Positions 38,502 to 48,800 of a stretch of 64,000 nt of DNA are shown here, piece after piece. Numbering within the stretch: the stretch's first letter is position 1; the number at the start of each line of letters is the position of its first letter. This DNA comes from Renibacterium salmoninarum ATCC 33209 (lineage in GTDB: Bacteria > Actinomycetota > Actinomycetes > Actinomycetales > Micrococcaceae): NCBI RefSeq assembly GCF_000018885.1, contig NC_010168.1, positions 2,232,001 through 2,296,000 on the forward strand, read 5' to 3'. Position numbers and translations under genes: made by a program. Below the pieces are notes generated by a model. It saw only the letters and a list, made by a program, of their open reading frames with translations. It was not told the DNA's origin and made no database searches.

Positions 38502-41500
38502 ATGGGAAATTCCATGCGCCCTGATATTGCACATCGCATCTCGATCATCGCGATAAGCCCTTTCGCCACTCCGGACGCACGGCTAGCAGCCGCAGCATCA
38601 AACTCCGGAGCATTGGGTGTACTCGATCTGGGCGCATCTGCGAACCAAGCTCAAGACGCGCTCCGTTCTTTGCGGAAATGGACCTCTGAACCTTTCGGAA
38701 TCCGGGTAGATACCGCTTGTGCCCTGCGCCCAGAGCAAGTCTTCGCTGAGGGCCAACCGCATCCAAGCCATGTTCTCTTAGCCCGCGAAGTTGCCGCAGT
38801 CAAAGACTGGGCACCTGGCGCTCTGCCCGCAGTAACTGTCGTCTTTGCCGAAGTAAGGACTCTCGACGAAGCGCTGGTTGCCCAGCGTGCCGGAGTTCAT
38901 GGTCTCATCGCCCACGGGAGCGACGGCGGTGGCCTGGTTGGCCCGCTCAGCTCGTTCGTGCTGCTTCAACAGCTGACCAGTTCGACCGACATTGAGCTAC
39001 GGGTATGGGCCAGCGGCGGAATCGGAGCTCATACGGCTCGCGCTGCTCTTGCTGGCGGGGCAGCCGGCGTGGTGCTAGACACCCAGCTTGCGTTGCTCGC
39101 CGAAGCTGAGACATCGCCCGAGCTCAGCAACGCGCTGGCCGGTATGGATGGCTCTGAAACCGTCGTCATTGACGGGTATCGGGTGCTCCGCCGGCGTGGC
39201 CCTGGCCGCGATAAGTCGGCAGCGGAAATCTCACTCCCCGCTGGACTTGGCAGCAATGACCTCAACAATCAGTTGGTCCCGATTGGCCAGGACGGCTTTC
39301 TCGCAGCGCGCTTCAAATCACTTTGGCGTACCGTACCAGCAGCGGTAAAAGGGCTACGCAAAGCAATCGAGCTGCCCACCGACACTTCGATCCTGCTGGC
39401 TGATTCTCCGTTAGCGCAGGCAATGGGAACTCGCCTAGGCCTGGCACAAGGACCAATGACTCGGGTAAGTGACCAGCCCGAGTTCGCTACCGCGGTGGCC
39501 CAGGCTGGCGGCCTGCCCTTCATCGCGCTGGCGTTGTCCAATGCGGAGCAAAGCCGCAAGATGCTTGAAGGTACCCGCGATCAGATTGGCAACAAGCCCT
39601 GGGGCGTGGGCATCTTGGGCTTTGCCGACGACGCAACTAAGGACGCTCAGCTAGAAATCGTGCATGAAGTGCGTCCCAGCCACGCAATCATCGCCGGTGG
39701 CCGGCCTGCCCAGGCGGCAGCGCTGGAAGCAGTGGGCATCAAGACTTTTCTGCACGTGCCCTCCCCCGCACTTTTGGATCAGTTCCTCACCGCTGGCGCA
39801 CGCCGCTTCATTTTCGAAGGTTCTGAATGTGGCGGACATATTGGTCCGCGCAATAGCTTCGCGCTCTGGGAGGCGCAGCTGGCGGTATTGGAAGACCGGA
39901 TCGACAAGCTCGACGGCGAACCAGTCACCATTTATTTTGCTGGCGGCATCAGCGACGAGCGATCCGCGGCGATGGTCGCCGCCATGGCCGCCCCGCTCGC
40001 CGCAAAGGGTGCGCTGATCGGCCTACTCGTGGGCACGGCTTACCTTTTCACCGCTGAAGCTGTCAGTTCCGGAGCGATCAGCCGGGTTTTCCAGGATCAA
40101 GTAGTAGCTGGCGAGTCCACGGCAAAGTTGGAGACCGCGCCTGGGCACGCTACCCGCTGCGTCACGAGCCCCTTCACCGAGGAATTTTTGGCCATCAAGG
40201 CCAGGCTCAGCGCCGAAGGAACTCAAGATCGCGACGCTTGGCAAGAGCTAGAGGCACTCAATCTGGGTCGCTTGCGATTGGCCAGCAAAGGCATTGAGCG
40301 AATCGGTTCCGAGTTGCTTGAAGTTGATGCTGATCGGCAGCTTTCCGAAGGCATGTTCATGGCTGGCGAAGTTGTCGCCTTGCGCTCATCGATCATTACT
40401 GTCGCTGAGTTACATGAAACGCTTAGCAGCCAGGCCGCTGCCTTCCTCGAAGAACACTCCCCCAAGCTCGTCGAAGCGTCAGCAGAGGCTGCCACCCCAG
40501 CGCCGCTGGACATCGCCGTCGTCGGAATGGCCGGCATGTTTGCCGGCAGCCCTGACCTAGCCGCATTTTGGGCCACGATAGTGAATGCAAAAGATGTGGT
40601 TACCGAAGTGGATCCGGACCGTTGGGACCCGGCTGTGTACTACGACAATCCGACGTCGAACGGCATTCACAGCCCCTCAAAATGGGGCGGATTCCTCCCC
40701 GAAATTCCCTTCGATCCACTACGTTATGGCATTCCGCCAGCATCTCTGGCAGCAATCGAACCAGCTCAGTTGTTGGCGCTTGAGGTAACTCGGCGCGCGC
40801 TTGAGGACGCCGAGCTTAGCTCTGACATTGACCGCAGCAGAATCTCAGTATTCTTTGGTGCTGAAGCTGGCAGCGATATGTCCAATGCCAGCCTGATCCA
40901 AACAATTCTGCCGAATTACGTTGAAAATATCCCGGCAGAACTGGCAGACCAGCTCCCCCGGCTCACCGAAGACTCGTTCCCCGGCATGCTCTCAAACGTT
41001 ATTGCGGGCCGTATTGCGAGCCGCTTGGACTTGGGCGGCGCAAACTACACGATGGACGCCGCCTGCGCTTCATCACTAGCCGCGCTCGATGTCGCTTGCA
41101 AGGAACTCACGCAAGGCACCAGCAACATTGTGCTCTGCGGCGGTGTTGATCTGCACAATACGATCAACGATTATTTGCTCTTCGCTTCGGTCACCGCGCT
41201 CAGCCCGACCGGTCGTTCGCGAGCCTTCGACGGTAATTCGGACGGCATCGCGCTCGGTGAAGGCGTCGGCTGCCTTGTGCTCAAGCGGCTCGAGGATGCC
41301 GAGCGCGACGGCGATCGGATCTACTCGGTCGTCCGCGGCATCGGAAGCTCAAGCGATGGAAAGTCGCTCGGGCTAACCGCGCCCCGGCCGGAAGGCCAAC
41401 GTTCTGCGCTTGAGAGGGCGTACCGCAACGCTCGCGTTGCGCCATCGCAAGTTGGGTTGGTCGAAGCGCACGGAACGGGCACCGTGGTTGGTGACCGCAC

Positions 41501-44500
41501 CGAATTGTCTATGCTGACCAAAGTCTTCCTGGAAGCTGGCGTCCCGGTTGCTAACGCGGCTATCGGCTCGGTGAAATCCCAGATTGGCCACACCAAATGT
41601 GCCGCTGGCGTTGCCAGTATGATCAAGGTTTCTTTGGCTATCTACAACGGTGTCAAACCGCCAACGTTGCACGTCAGCACCCCCAGTGCCGCTTGGACAA
41701 AGGGGCAAAGCCCGTTCGTTTTCAATAAGGAATCAGCACCGTGGCCAATACCGTTGAACGAACGGTTTGCCGGTGTCAGTGGATTTGGCTTCGGCGGCAC
41801 GAACTTCCACATTGTGCTCAGCGGGCATAAGGTTTCAGCTCCACAGCGACACAGCCTCGACGAATGGCCAGCCGAGTTGTTCTTGTTCCGAGGCGAGGCG
41901 ACGGACGCCATTCGCGCGGTCAAAGAACTGGGCGCGATGGTCTCCCTTGGCGACGACAAAGGTCGTCCCTGGAAGTTGCGTGATCTGGCCGCCAATAATT
42001 CGCTTCGCGCAGCCAATAGCGTTAAACCGGTCTCGATCGCCGTCGTAGCTCGGGATATTGACGAGTTGACCCTGTTACTTGCCAGAGCGGCTCAAGGCGA
42101 ATCAGACCCAGACGCCGGGCTGTATACGCCAGCCGCCCAGAGCGAATCAGGCTCGCTCGCCTTCCTATACCCAGGACAAGGCAGCCAACGCCCTGGCATG
42201 CTCAAAGAACTATTTGTCGCATTCCCCGAGCTCCACGAGGTGCTGGCTTTGGGCAGCGAATGGGCCAGTACAATGCTTCCGCCGGCCGCCTTCGACGCCG
42301 AAAACTCGGCCGAACAAGTCGCACAAATAACCGACACCACGGTTGCGCAACCAGTCTTGGGTTTGGCTGCTTTGGCTTTGGGTCAATTGCTTCACAAGAG
42401 CGGCGTACAGCCAGACGTCGCCGCTGGCCACAGCTACGGCGAGCTTGCTGCGCTGGCAGCCGCCGGCGTTGTGGACGCCCAGACCTTGATCTCACTCAGT
42501 GCGGCAAGAGCGCAATCTGTGGTCAAGGCCATCGGCGAGGAGCCCGGAAAAATGGCTGCCATTTCTGCCTCAGCGGCAGACATCGAGGCTGCGCTGCAAA
42601 CTGCGGGCCTCTCCGGAACTGTCACACTGGCAAACCGAAATTCGCCCACTCAGACCGTGATCTCTGGCGCTAGCGTATCCATTGAAACCGCGGTAGAAAA
42701 ACTTCGCGAAACCGGGCTCAGCGTCAAAACCTTCCCGGTTGCCTGCGCATTCCACAGCCCGGTCATTGCCGAGGCTTCGACCAACTTCGCCGAAGCTCTG
42801 CGCACAGTGCCATTATTGGAAGCCAACTTCCCGGTTTGGAGCAATCGACAAGCTGCTCCCTATCCGACCGACGTCGAAGCGATTCGCGCCGAACTCGCCG
42901 CACAAGTTACTGCGCCGGTCCGGTTCATGGAACAAATCGAATCAATGTACGCCGCGGGCGTTCGAACTTTCGTAGAAGTCGGTCCAGGACAGGTTCTTTC
43001 TAAACTCGTTGCCGCGATCCTAGGCCAACGACCACACACGGTGGTTCCGCTGGCGCCCAGCTCGCACGGCAGCATCCGCGAGCTGCTGGTTGCCCTGGCA
43101 AGACTCGCAACCACAGGTATCTCGGTTAGCAGTGACTGGCTTTACCGCGGTCGCAAAATTCAACACATCAATAGCTCAGTGATTCCGACGACGCCCGCGT
43201 GGACCGTCAACGGCGTCACCATCAAAACTCGCGACGGGAAGATCTTGCCCGGCGCGCTAGCCCCAGCCCGACGTCTCCAGGAGGTCACCGTAGTGCACCA
43301 GACCCAGCAGCCAGCCAGCGAGCGTGACACCCTAGTCGCCGAATTCCTGCGAACCAGCCGAGAAATGGTCGCAGCACAACGAGACGTACTGCTCGGGTAT
43401 CTTGGCAGCACAGGTTCGGGCCCAGGCTTACCGTCCAGCCCGTCTCAGGTTTTCAACCCCGCACCGCTAGCGGCTGCGCCAGTTCTGCCTGCAGCTCGAC
43501 CGGTTGAAACTAGCTACGCCGCTCCCGTGCCAGCTCCGGTCTTGGCCGCTACGGCAACGCTCTTGCAGGCGCCAGCTCAGCAGGCAACCCAGCAACAGGC
43601 ACCCGCTGGCCTGACACCTGCCGCAATTTTAGCCGCCGTCGTCGAAATCATCGGCGAGCGCACGGGCTACCCAGCGGACATGATCGAACCCGATCTGGAC
43701 CTCGAAGCAGACCTCAGCATCGACTCGATCAAACGCACCGAAATCGCCGGCGAACTGGCCAGCAAACTTGCAGGTAGCGGCTCGTCTACCTCGTTGACCG
43801 ATTCGCAGCTTGAAGAACTGTCCAAGGCACGAACCACCGGCGCCATTGCCGAATGGCTTTCGGAAAAAATTGGCACTCCCGCTGCTGCTAGCCAAGCTGC
43901 TGTCTCCAGCGCAGTTGCTGCACCGGTTGTTGAAGCAGCTACTGCGGCGGTGAGCTCGGCGAGCATCTTGGCCGCCGTCGTCGAAATCATCAGTGAGCGC
44001 ACTGGCTACCCAGCGGACATGATCGAACCCGATCTGGACCTCGAAGCTGACCTCAGCATCGACTCGATCAAACGCACCGAAATCGCCGGCGAGCTGGCAG
44101 CGCGCTTCGGGGCTCAAGGCTCCGCACTGAACGAAGCGCAATTGGAAGAACTCTCCAAAGCCCGCACCACTGGAGCAATCGCCGAGCAACTGTTGCTTTC
44201 GCTCAACGGCCCAGCGGCTACGCCGGCAGCTCAAGTGACCCAGCCAGCTCAGCAGGCACCGGTTCCGGCCGTTGCCCCGACTGCCGCCCCGACTGCCAAT
44301 GTCCAGGCCGACGTCCAAGGCCACGCTCCCGAAAGGTTAGTTTTTCGCAAAACACGCTTAGACCTGCCCGTTCCAACGGCTGGCGCACTGGCCGGTAGCA
44401 AGATTCTGGTGATCGGCTCCGGAGAAATTGCTGCGAATTCCGTTGCTGCGGCTAATGTTCTGGGCGCTTCTGCCCAACGTGTGGAGCCGTCCGCGGCTCT

Positions 44501-45803
44501 TCACGTTTTGACCGCGCCTGACGCCGCATTCGATGGCGTGCTGTACCTAGACCCGCTAGATAACACCGGCACCGCAAATGTGCCGGAGATCTTCCCGCTC
44601 ATCAAAGCCGCAGTAGCGCTAGCTCCGCGATACTTGATCGCGGCCAGGCCGCTTGCCTCCGACGGCACCGGTAGCGCTGAGCGAACCATTGGCTTACGCG
44701 GACTGTTCCGCAGTCTGGCCAGAGAATATCCGCAGACTTTGGTGCGGCTTGTCGACTTGGAACCGACCAAACCGGCCGACGTCGTTGCTTCGGCACTGAT
44801 AGCCGAGCTTACTGACACATCTAATGAACCAATCGTGAACCTAGTCAATGGCGAACGAAGCGGTTTAGAACTAGCCACAAGTGACTTAGGACTACTCGGT
44901 TCCACCGGAGCTGGCCCAGCTGGTGAGGGTGCGGCTGAGGCTGAGGCACTTCAGCTTGACCGAGATTCCGTGGTTGTTCTGGTTGGTGGCGCTCGTGGAA
45001 TCACGGCGAAATTTTCCGCAACGTTGGCGGCAACTAGTCGCTGCCGGATCGAGTTATTCGGTCGCACCGCATTAGCTACCGAAGCTGAAGCTGCTGACAC
45101 CGCGGCAGCAACCGACCGTGCCGGCCTGCGTCGAGCCTTGGCTGTGCGGGCTGGCGCTACTGCCGCATCGGTGGAACGCGAAGCTACCGAAATTTTGGCA
45201 CGCCGCGAAGTGAACTCGACCATTGAAACGCTGCGCGCGGCCGGCAGCACGGTGGAATACCAATCAGTTGACGTTCGCGACGCTGATTCGGTACGCACCG
45301 CGCTGACCTCAGTCTTTGATCGCTACGGTCGAATTGACGGCGTGGTCTACGCCGCCGGCGTGATCGAAGACAAATTGGTTGTCGATAAGGATCCGTCTTC
45401 CTTCAGCCGGGTTTACAACACCAAAGTCGACGGCGCGGCAACCATCCTGAGCGTGGTGGACACGCTTCCGGTGAGCCCCGGGTTTGTGGTGTTCTTTGGC
45501 AGTATTGCTGCGGCGCTAGGTAACCGCGGTCAAAGCGATTACGCCGCGGCTAACGATGCGCTTGAAGCTATGGGGGCGGCCTGGGCGCTACGCACTGGAC
45601 AGCGAGCAGTAACCGTGCACTGGGGACCTTGGGCACCGTCGGGCAACAACCCGGGCATGGTCAGCCACGAACTGGGACGCGACTACATCCGCCGCGGTAT
45701 CAAACTGATTGATCCGGACGCCGGTACGCATGCACTACTGAAAGAACTGGCCTGGGGCGAGCGCGATCTCAATGCCGTCGTCTACACCGCCTCGGGGTGG
45801 TGA
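38502..45803 (+). CDS. PUFA-synthase-like multidomain synthase: ER-like x2, KS, AT, ACP x2, KR
   Basis: Giant synthase of 2433 residues. Order: two nitronate-monooxygenase/PfaD-like TIM barrels (about 5-245 and 300-560); the second has the usual GSECGGHIGPRNS loop, the first only GSDGGGLVGPLSS without the His. Then KS (about 667-1095; Cys855 in DAACASSL, HGTGT, GHTKCAAG), malonyl-type AT (about 1215-1520; Ser1311 in GHSYGE, CAFHS), two ACPs (phosphopantetheine Ser1742 and Ser1855, LSIDSIKRTEI) and KR (about 2150-2425; GGARGITA, catalytic Ser/Tyr in FFGSIAAALGNRGQSDYAAAN). KS and ACP are closest in style to PfaA. Start 38502 or 38514. Stop overlaps the next gene. Builds or extends an acyl chain; product unknown. 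Confidence 0.93.
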   Translation: MGNSMRPDIAHRISIIAISPFATPDARLAAAASNSGALGVLDLGASANQAQDALRSLRKWTSEPFGIRVDTACALRPEQVFAEGQPHPSHVLLAREVAAVKDWAPGALPAVTVVFAEVRTLDEALVAQRAGVHGLIAHGSDGGGLVGPLSSFVLLQQLTSSTDIELRVWASGGIGAHTARAALAGGAAGVVLDTQLALLAEAETSPELSNALAGMDGSETVVIDGYRVLRRRGPGRDKSAAEISLPAGLGSNDLNNQLVPIGQDGFLAARFKSLWRTVPAAVKGLRKAIELPTDTSILLADSPLAQAMGTRLGLAQGPMTRVSDQPEFATAVAQAGGLPFIALALSNAEQSRKMLEGTRDQIGNKPWGVGILGFADDATKDAQLEIVHEVRPSHAIIAGGRPAQAAALEAVGIKTFLHVPSPALLDQFLTAGARRFIFEGSECGGHIGPRNSFALWEAQLAVLEDRIDKLDGEPVTIYFAGGISDERSAAMVAAMAAPLAAKGALIGLLVGTAYLFTAEAVSSGAISRVFQDQVVAGESTAKLETAPGHATRCVTSPFTEEFLAIKARLSAEGTQDRDAWQELEALNLGRLRLASKGIERIGSELLEVDADRQLSEGMFMAGEVVALRSSIITVAELHETLSSQAAAFLEEHSPKLVEASAEAATPAPLDIAVVGMAGMFAGSPDLAAFWATIVNAKDVVTEVDPDRWDPAVYYDNPTSNGIHSPSKWGGFLPEIPFDPLRYGIPPASLAAIEPAQLLALEVTRRALEDAELSSDIDRSRISVFFGAEAGSDMSNASLIQTILPNYVENIPAELADQLPRLTEDSFPGMLSNVIAGRIASRLDLGGANYTMDAACASSLAALDVACKELTQGTSNIVLCGGVDLHNTINDYLLFASVTALSPTGRSRAFDGNSDGIALGEGVGCLVLKRLEDAERDGDRIYSVVRGIGSSSDGKSLGLTAPRPEGQRSALERAYRNARVAPSQVGLVEAHGTGTVVGDRTELSMLTKVFLEAGVPVANAAIGSVKSQIGHTKCAAGVASMIKVSLAIYNGVKPPTLHVSTPSAAWTKGQSPFVFNKESAPWPIPLNERFAGVSGFGFGGTNFHIVLSGHKVSAPQRHSLDEWPAELFLFRGEATDAIRAVKELGAMVSLGDDKGRPWKLRDLAANNSLRAANSVKPVSIAVVARDIDELTLLLARAAQGESDPDAGLYTPAAQSESGSLAFLYPGQGSQRPGMLKELFVAFPELHEVLALGSEWASTMLPPAAFDAENSAEQVAQITDTTVAQPVLGLAALALGQLLHKSGVQPDVAAGHSYGELAALAAAGVVDAQTLISLSAARAQSVVKAIGEEPGKMAAISASAADIEAALQTAGLSGTVTLANRNSPTQTVISGASVSIETAVEKLRETGLSVKTFPVACAFHSPVIAEASTNFAEALRTVPLLEANFPVWSNRQAAPYPTDVEAIRAELAAQVTAPVRFMEQIESMYAAGVRTFVEVGPGQVLSKLVAAILGQRPHTVVPLAPSSHGSIRELLVALARLATTGISVSSDWLYRGRKIQHINSSVIPTTPAWTVNGVTIKTRDGKILPGALAPARRLQEVTVVHQTQQPASERDTLVAEFLRTSREMVAAQRDVLLGYLGSTGSGPGLPSSPSQVFNPAPLAAAPVLPAARPVETSYAAPVPAPVLAATATLLQAPAQQATQQQAPAGLTPAAILAAVVEIIGERTGYPADMIEPDLDLEADLSIDSIKRTEIAGELASKLAGSGSSTSLTDSQLEELSKARTTGAIAEWLSEKIGTPAAASQAAVSSAVAAPVVEAATAAVSSASILAAVVEIISERTGYPADMIEPDLDLEADLSIDSIKRTEIAGELAARFGAQGSALNEAQLEELSKARTTGAIAEQLLLSLNGPAATPAAQVTQPAQQAPVPAVAPTAAPTANVQADVQGHAPERLVFRKTRLDLPVPTAGALAGSKILVIGSGEIAANSVAAANVLGASAQRVEPSAALHVLTAPDAAFDGVLYLDPLDNTGTANVPEIFPLIKAAVALAPRYLIAARPLASDGTGSAERTIGLRGLFRSLAREYPQTLVRLVDLEPTKPADVVASALIAELTDTSNEPIVNLVNGERSGLELATSDLGLLGSTGAGPAGEGAAEAEALQLDRDSVVVLVGGARGITAKFSATLAATSRCRIELFGRTALATEAEAADTAAATDRAGLRRALAVRAGATAASVEREATEILARREVNSTIETLRAAGSTVEYQSVDVRDADSVRTALTSVFDRYGRIDGVVYAAGVIEDKLVVDKDPSSFSRVYNTKVDGAATILSVVDTLPVSPGFVVFFGSIAAALGNRGQSDYAAANDALEAMGAAWALRTGQRAVTVHWGPWAPSGNNPGMVSHELGRDYIRRGIKLIDPDAGTHALLKELAWGERDLNAVVYTASGW
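43632..44098 (+). repeat. Tandem near-identical ACP-coding repeats
   Basis: Two 128-bp segments (43632-43759 and 43971-44098) encoding the cores of the two ACP domains are almost identical at DNA level, including silent positions. The period is 339 bp (113 codons); the linker DNA between them has diverged. The pattern fits recent duplication or gene conversion of the carrier cores. Confidence 0.85.
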
Positions 45804-48800
45804 GTTTGGCAGCCGAACGCGCCGGAGACGAACTGGTGAACAAGCACACTCAGGAGCCAATCGCCGTCGTCGGAATGGCTGCGATGTTTCCTGGCGCGCG
45901 GAATCTGCGCGAGTACCGGGACAATCTTTTCGCCGGGTTCGACGCCATTACTGATGCGCCAGGTAGTCGTTGGGACCCAGCTCTTTACCACCCTGAGGCA
46001 GTGCACGAATCGGCAAGTTCCGATCGGTTTTACTGCCGTCGAGGTGGTTTTATCGACGATTTCCCCGAAGTTTCTGTGGCCCAGTTCGGCATCATGCCGA
46101 ACTCCGTCGAAGGAACGGAACCGGATCAGCTCATCGCTTTGGAACTGGCCGCAGCAGCGCTCGCTGATGCGGGACTTTCCGGAAAGCTACTCGACGGCGT
46201 GGACCGGTCCCGGGTCGGCGTTATTTTGGGTCGCGGCGGCTATATCTCCCCCGGAATTGCTCGGCTAAGTCAGCGGGTGGGCACCGCAGGCCAGGTGGTT
46301 GCGACGTTGAGTCAGCTCCTGCCAGAGCTCAGCGAGGAAGTTCTTGCGCAGGTCCGGAGTGCTTTCATTGATCAGTTAGGCCCGGACCGGCCAGATAACG
46401 CGATCGGTTTGGTGCCAAATTTGGCCGCCTCCCGGGTAGCTAATCGTCTTGATCTTCGCGGACCGGCTTACACCGTTGATGCTGCCTGTGCTTCCTCGCT
46501 GCTTGCTGTAGGTCATGCGGTGCAGGAGTTGGAAAGCCGCCGCTGTGATATGATGCTCGCTGGCGGCATGCACCATGCGCATGACGCAACCCTGTGGAGT
46601 GTTTTCACCCAGCTCAAAGCTCTTTCGGCAGCACAGCTGAGCCGACCGTTCGACGCCGATTCAGACGGCATTCTGATTGGCGAAGGCACCGGAGTGCTTG
46701 CGCTAAAACGTTTGGAAGACGCCATTCGCGATGGCGACCGGGTCTACGCCACTATCCGTGGCACCGGCATTGCCAGCGACGGACGGACGTCGAGTTTGAT
46801 GAATCCGGATCCGGGCGGTCAAAGCCGCGCAGTTCGTGCCGCCTGGAACCGAGCGGGCTCAGATCCAAAAGCAGCGGGCTCAGTTGGCTTGATTGAAGCG
46901 CACGGCACCGGCACGCCCGCTGGTGATGCCTCCGAACTGACCACCTTGCGCGAAGTCTTCGGACCCACCGATCCGGACGGTCCCCGAGCGGGCCTCGGCT
47001 CGGTGAAATCGATGATCGGCCACGCGATGCCAGCAGCCGGTGCGGCAGGATTAATCAAGGCCGTTCTTGCCGTCTATCACGGCGTATTACCGCCGACCTT
47101 GGGCGTCAGTCAGCCACATCCTGCCCTCTCCGATACTCGATTTGCACCGGTTTCCCAGGCAGCCGAATGGACGCCAGATGCTAGGCAACCGTTGCGCCGG
47201 GCTGGGGTGAACGCTTTTGGTTTCGGCGGTATCAACGCCCATATCGTTGTTGAACAAGTATCCGGCCAAGCGGCGGTTCCGGTCTCCATCAACGGCACGC
47301 TTTTCGATGTGGACCAGCAAAGCGTCGCTTCCCAGAGTGTCAGCAAAGCTGAGCGGCTCCCGATTTATCCGCCGGAGCCCGGCGCAGCACCTGTTTTGCT
47401 TTTGGCCGCAGCGAGCCAGGAAGAACTCCAGCTCATCTTGGCCGAGACCGATGATCAGCTATTAGCGCGAGTTGGCAGCGCACCCGGAACCGGATCAGTG
47501 CGGCTAGGCATTGTCTCCCCTGGAGCCAAACAGTTCTCAATTGCCCGGAAAGCAGTAGCCCGTGGCAAAGCCTGGCACGGGCGCAGCGACGTTTGGTTCC
47601 GGCCGGAACCGTTGTTGGATGCCGACGGCGGCGGCCTCGCCTTTGTCTGCCCGGGCTTGGAAGTGGAGTTCAGCCCACGGATTGACGACGTCTTAAGTTA
47701 TTTCGATTTACCAAGAATTCGAGGCATCGCTGCCGGCAGCGAATTCACCGAAAACATCAATCTCCAGGGCAGCGCCGTGCTTCAGGTATCACGGACTCTT
47801 TCGGCGGCTTTGGCGAAACTTGGTGTGCAAGCTGATGCTTTTGCCGGGCACAGTCTCGGCGAATGGTCCGCCATGATGTTGGGCGATATGTTCGACAGCG
47901 AAGAAGTCGATGCTTTTCTCGACGAATCCGGCATGGCCGAGGCTCAGTTCTCGGGTTTGGCTTTTGCCGTCATTGGTGCACCCGCTTCGATGGTGCTCAC
48001 CGAGTTGGCCGGTCGCGAGGACGTCGTCCTTTCGCATGACAATGCACCACAGCAATCAATGATTTGCGGGCCTGGCGACGTCGTAGACGAACTGGTGGAA
48101 CTTTTCCGCGGCCGCGGCTACGTCTCAAAGACACTGCCGTTCACTTCGGGCTTTCACACGCCGATGTTTGCCAAGTACTTGGACCAGCTTGAAATATTGA
48201 CCGGGAGCCTAGCCATTACCTCAGCTCGGACTCCGGTCTGGTCCGCAACTACCACGCAACCTTTTCCGGCCGATCATGACGAAATTCAAGAGATTTTTGT
48301 CCGGCACCTTTTAGAGCACGTCCGTTTTAGAGAACTCATCGAGAACATGTCCGGCAGTGGAATTAGGTTCTTTGTTCAGCTGGGTCCAGGACAATTGGGT
48401 AGCCTGATCTCGGATACTTTGCATTCAACCGAGCATGTGGTTGTTAGCGCCAATAACGCTAACCGGAGCGGACTTGATCAGCTGCGTACGGTGTTGACCG
48501 CGCTGTGGGCCGCTGGCCGGAACGTTGACTTGGACTTCTTGGGCCAAAAGGTTCTCCAGCTTGATGCGACTGCCAACACGGCGAAATCTCTTACGCCAAA
48601 TTTGGCTGCGGTAACGGACGCTGAAGTAGCTCACGCCGTAGCCGGCCCGCGCAGCAAATTAGATCTTTCCAGCCCGGTTATTGTGCTTACACAAGAAGCA
48701 GCACAACGGCTGGGGAAGTCGCTACACTCGGCTTCGGTCAACACTGCAGCAGCAGGAGGTGCCACGGAACTTTCGGCTGCCGCTCTGGCCCCTGGCAGCA

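Noticed and set aside
43629..44324. 231-codon minus-strand frame inside the first synthase
   Set aside because: It is a mirror of the ACP-linker repeats, and the ACP domains on the plus strand are unmistakable.
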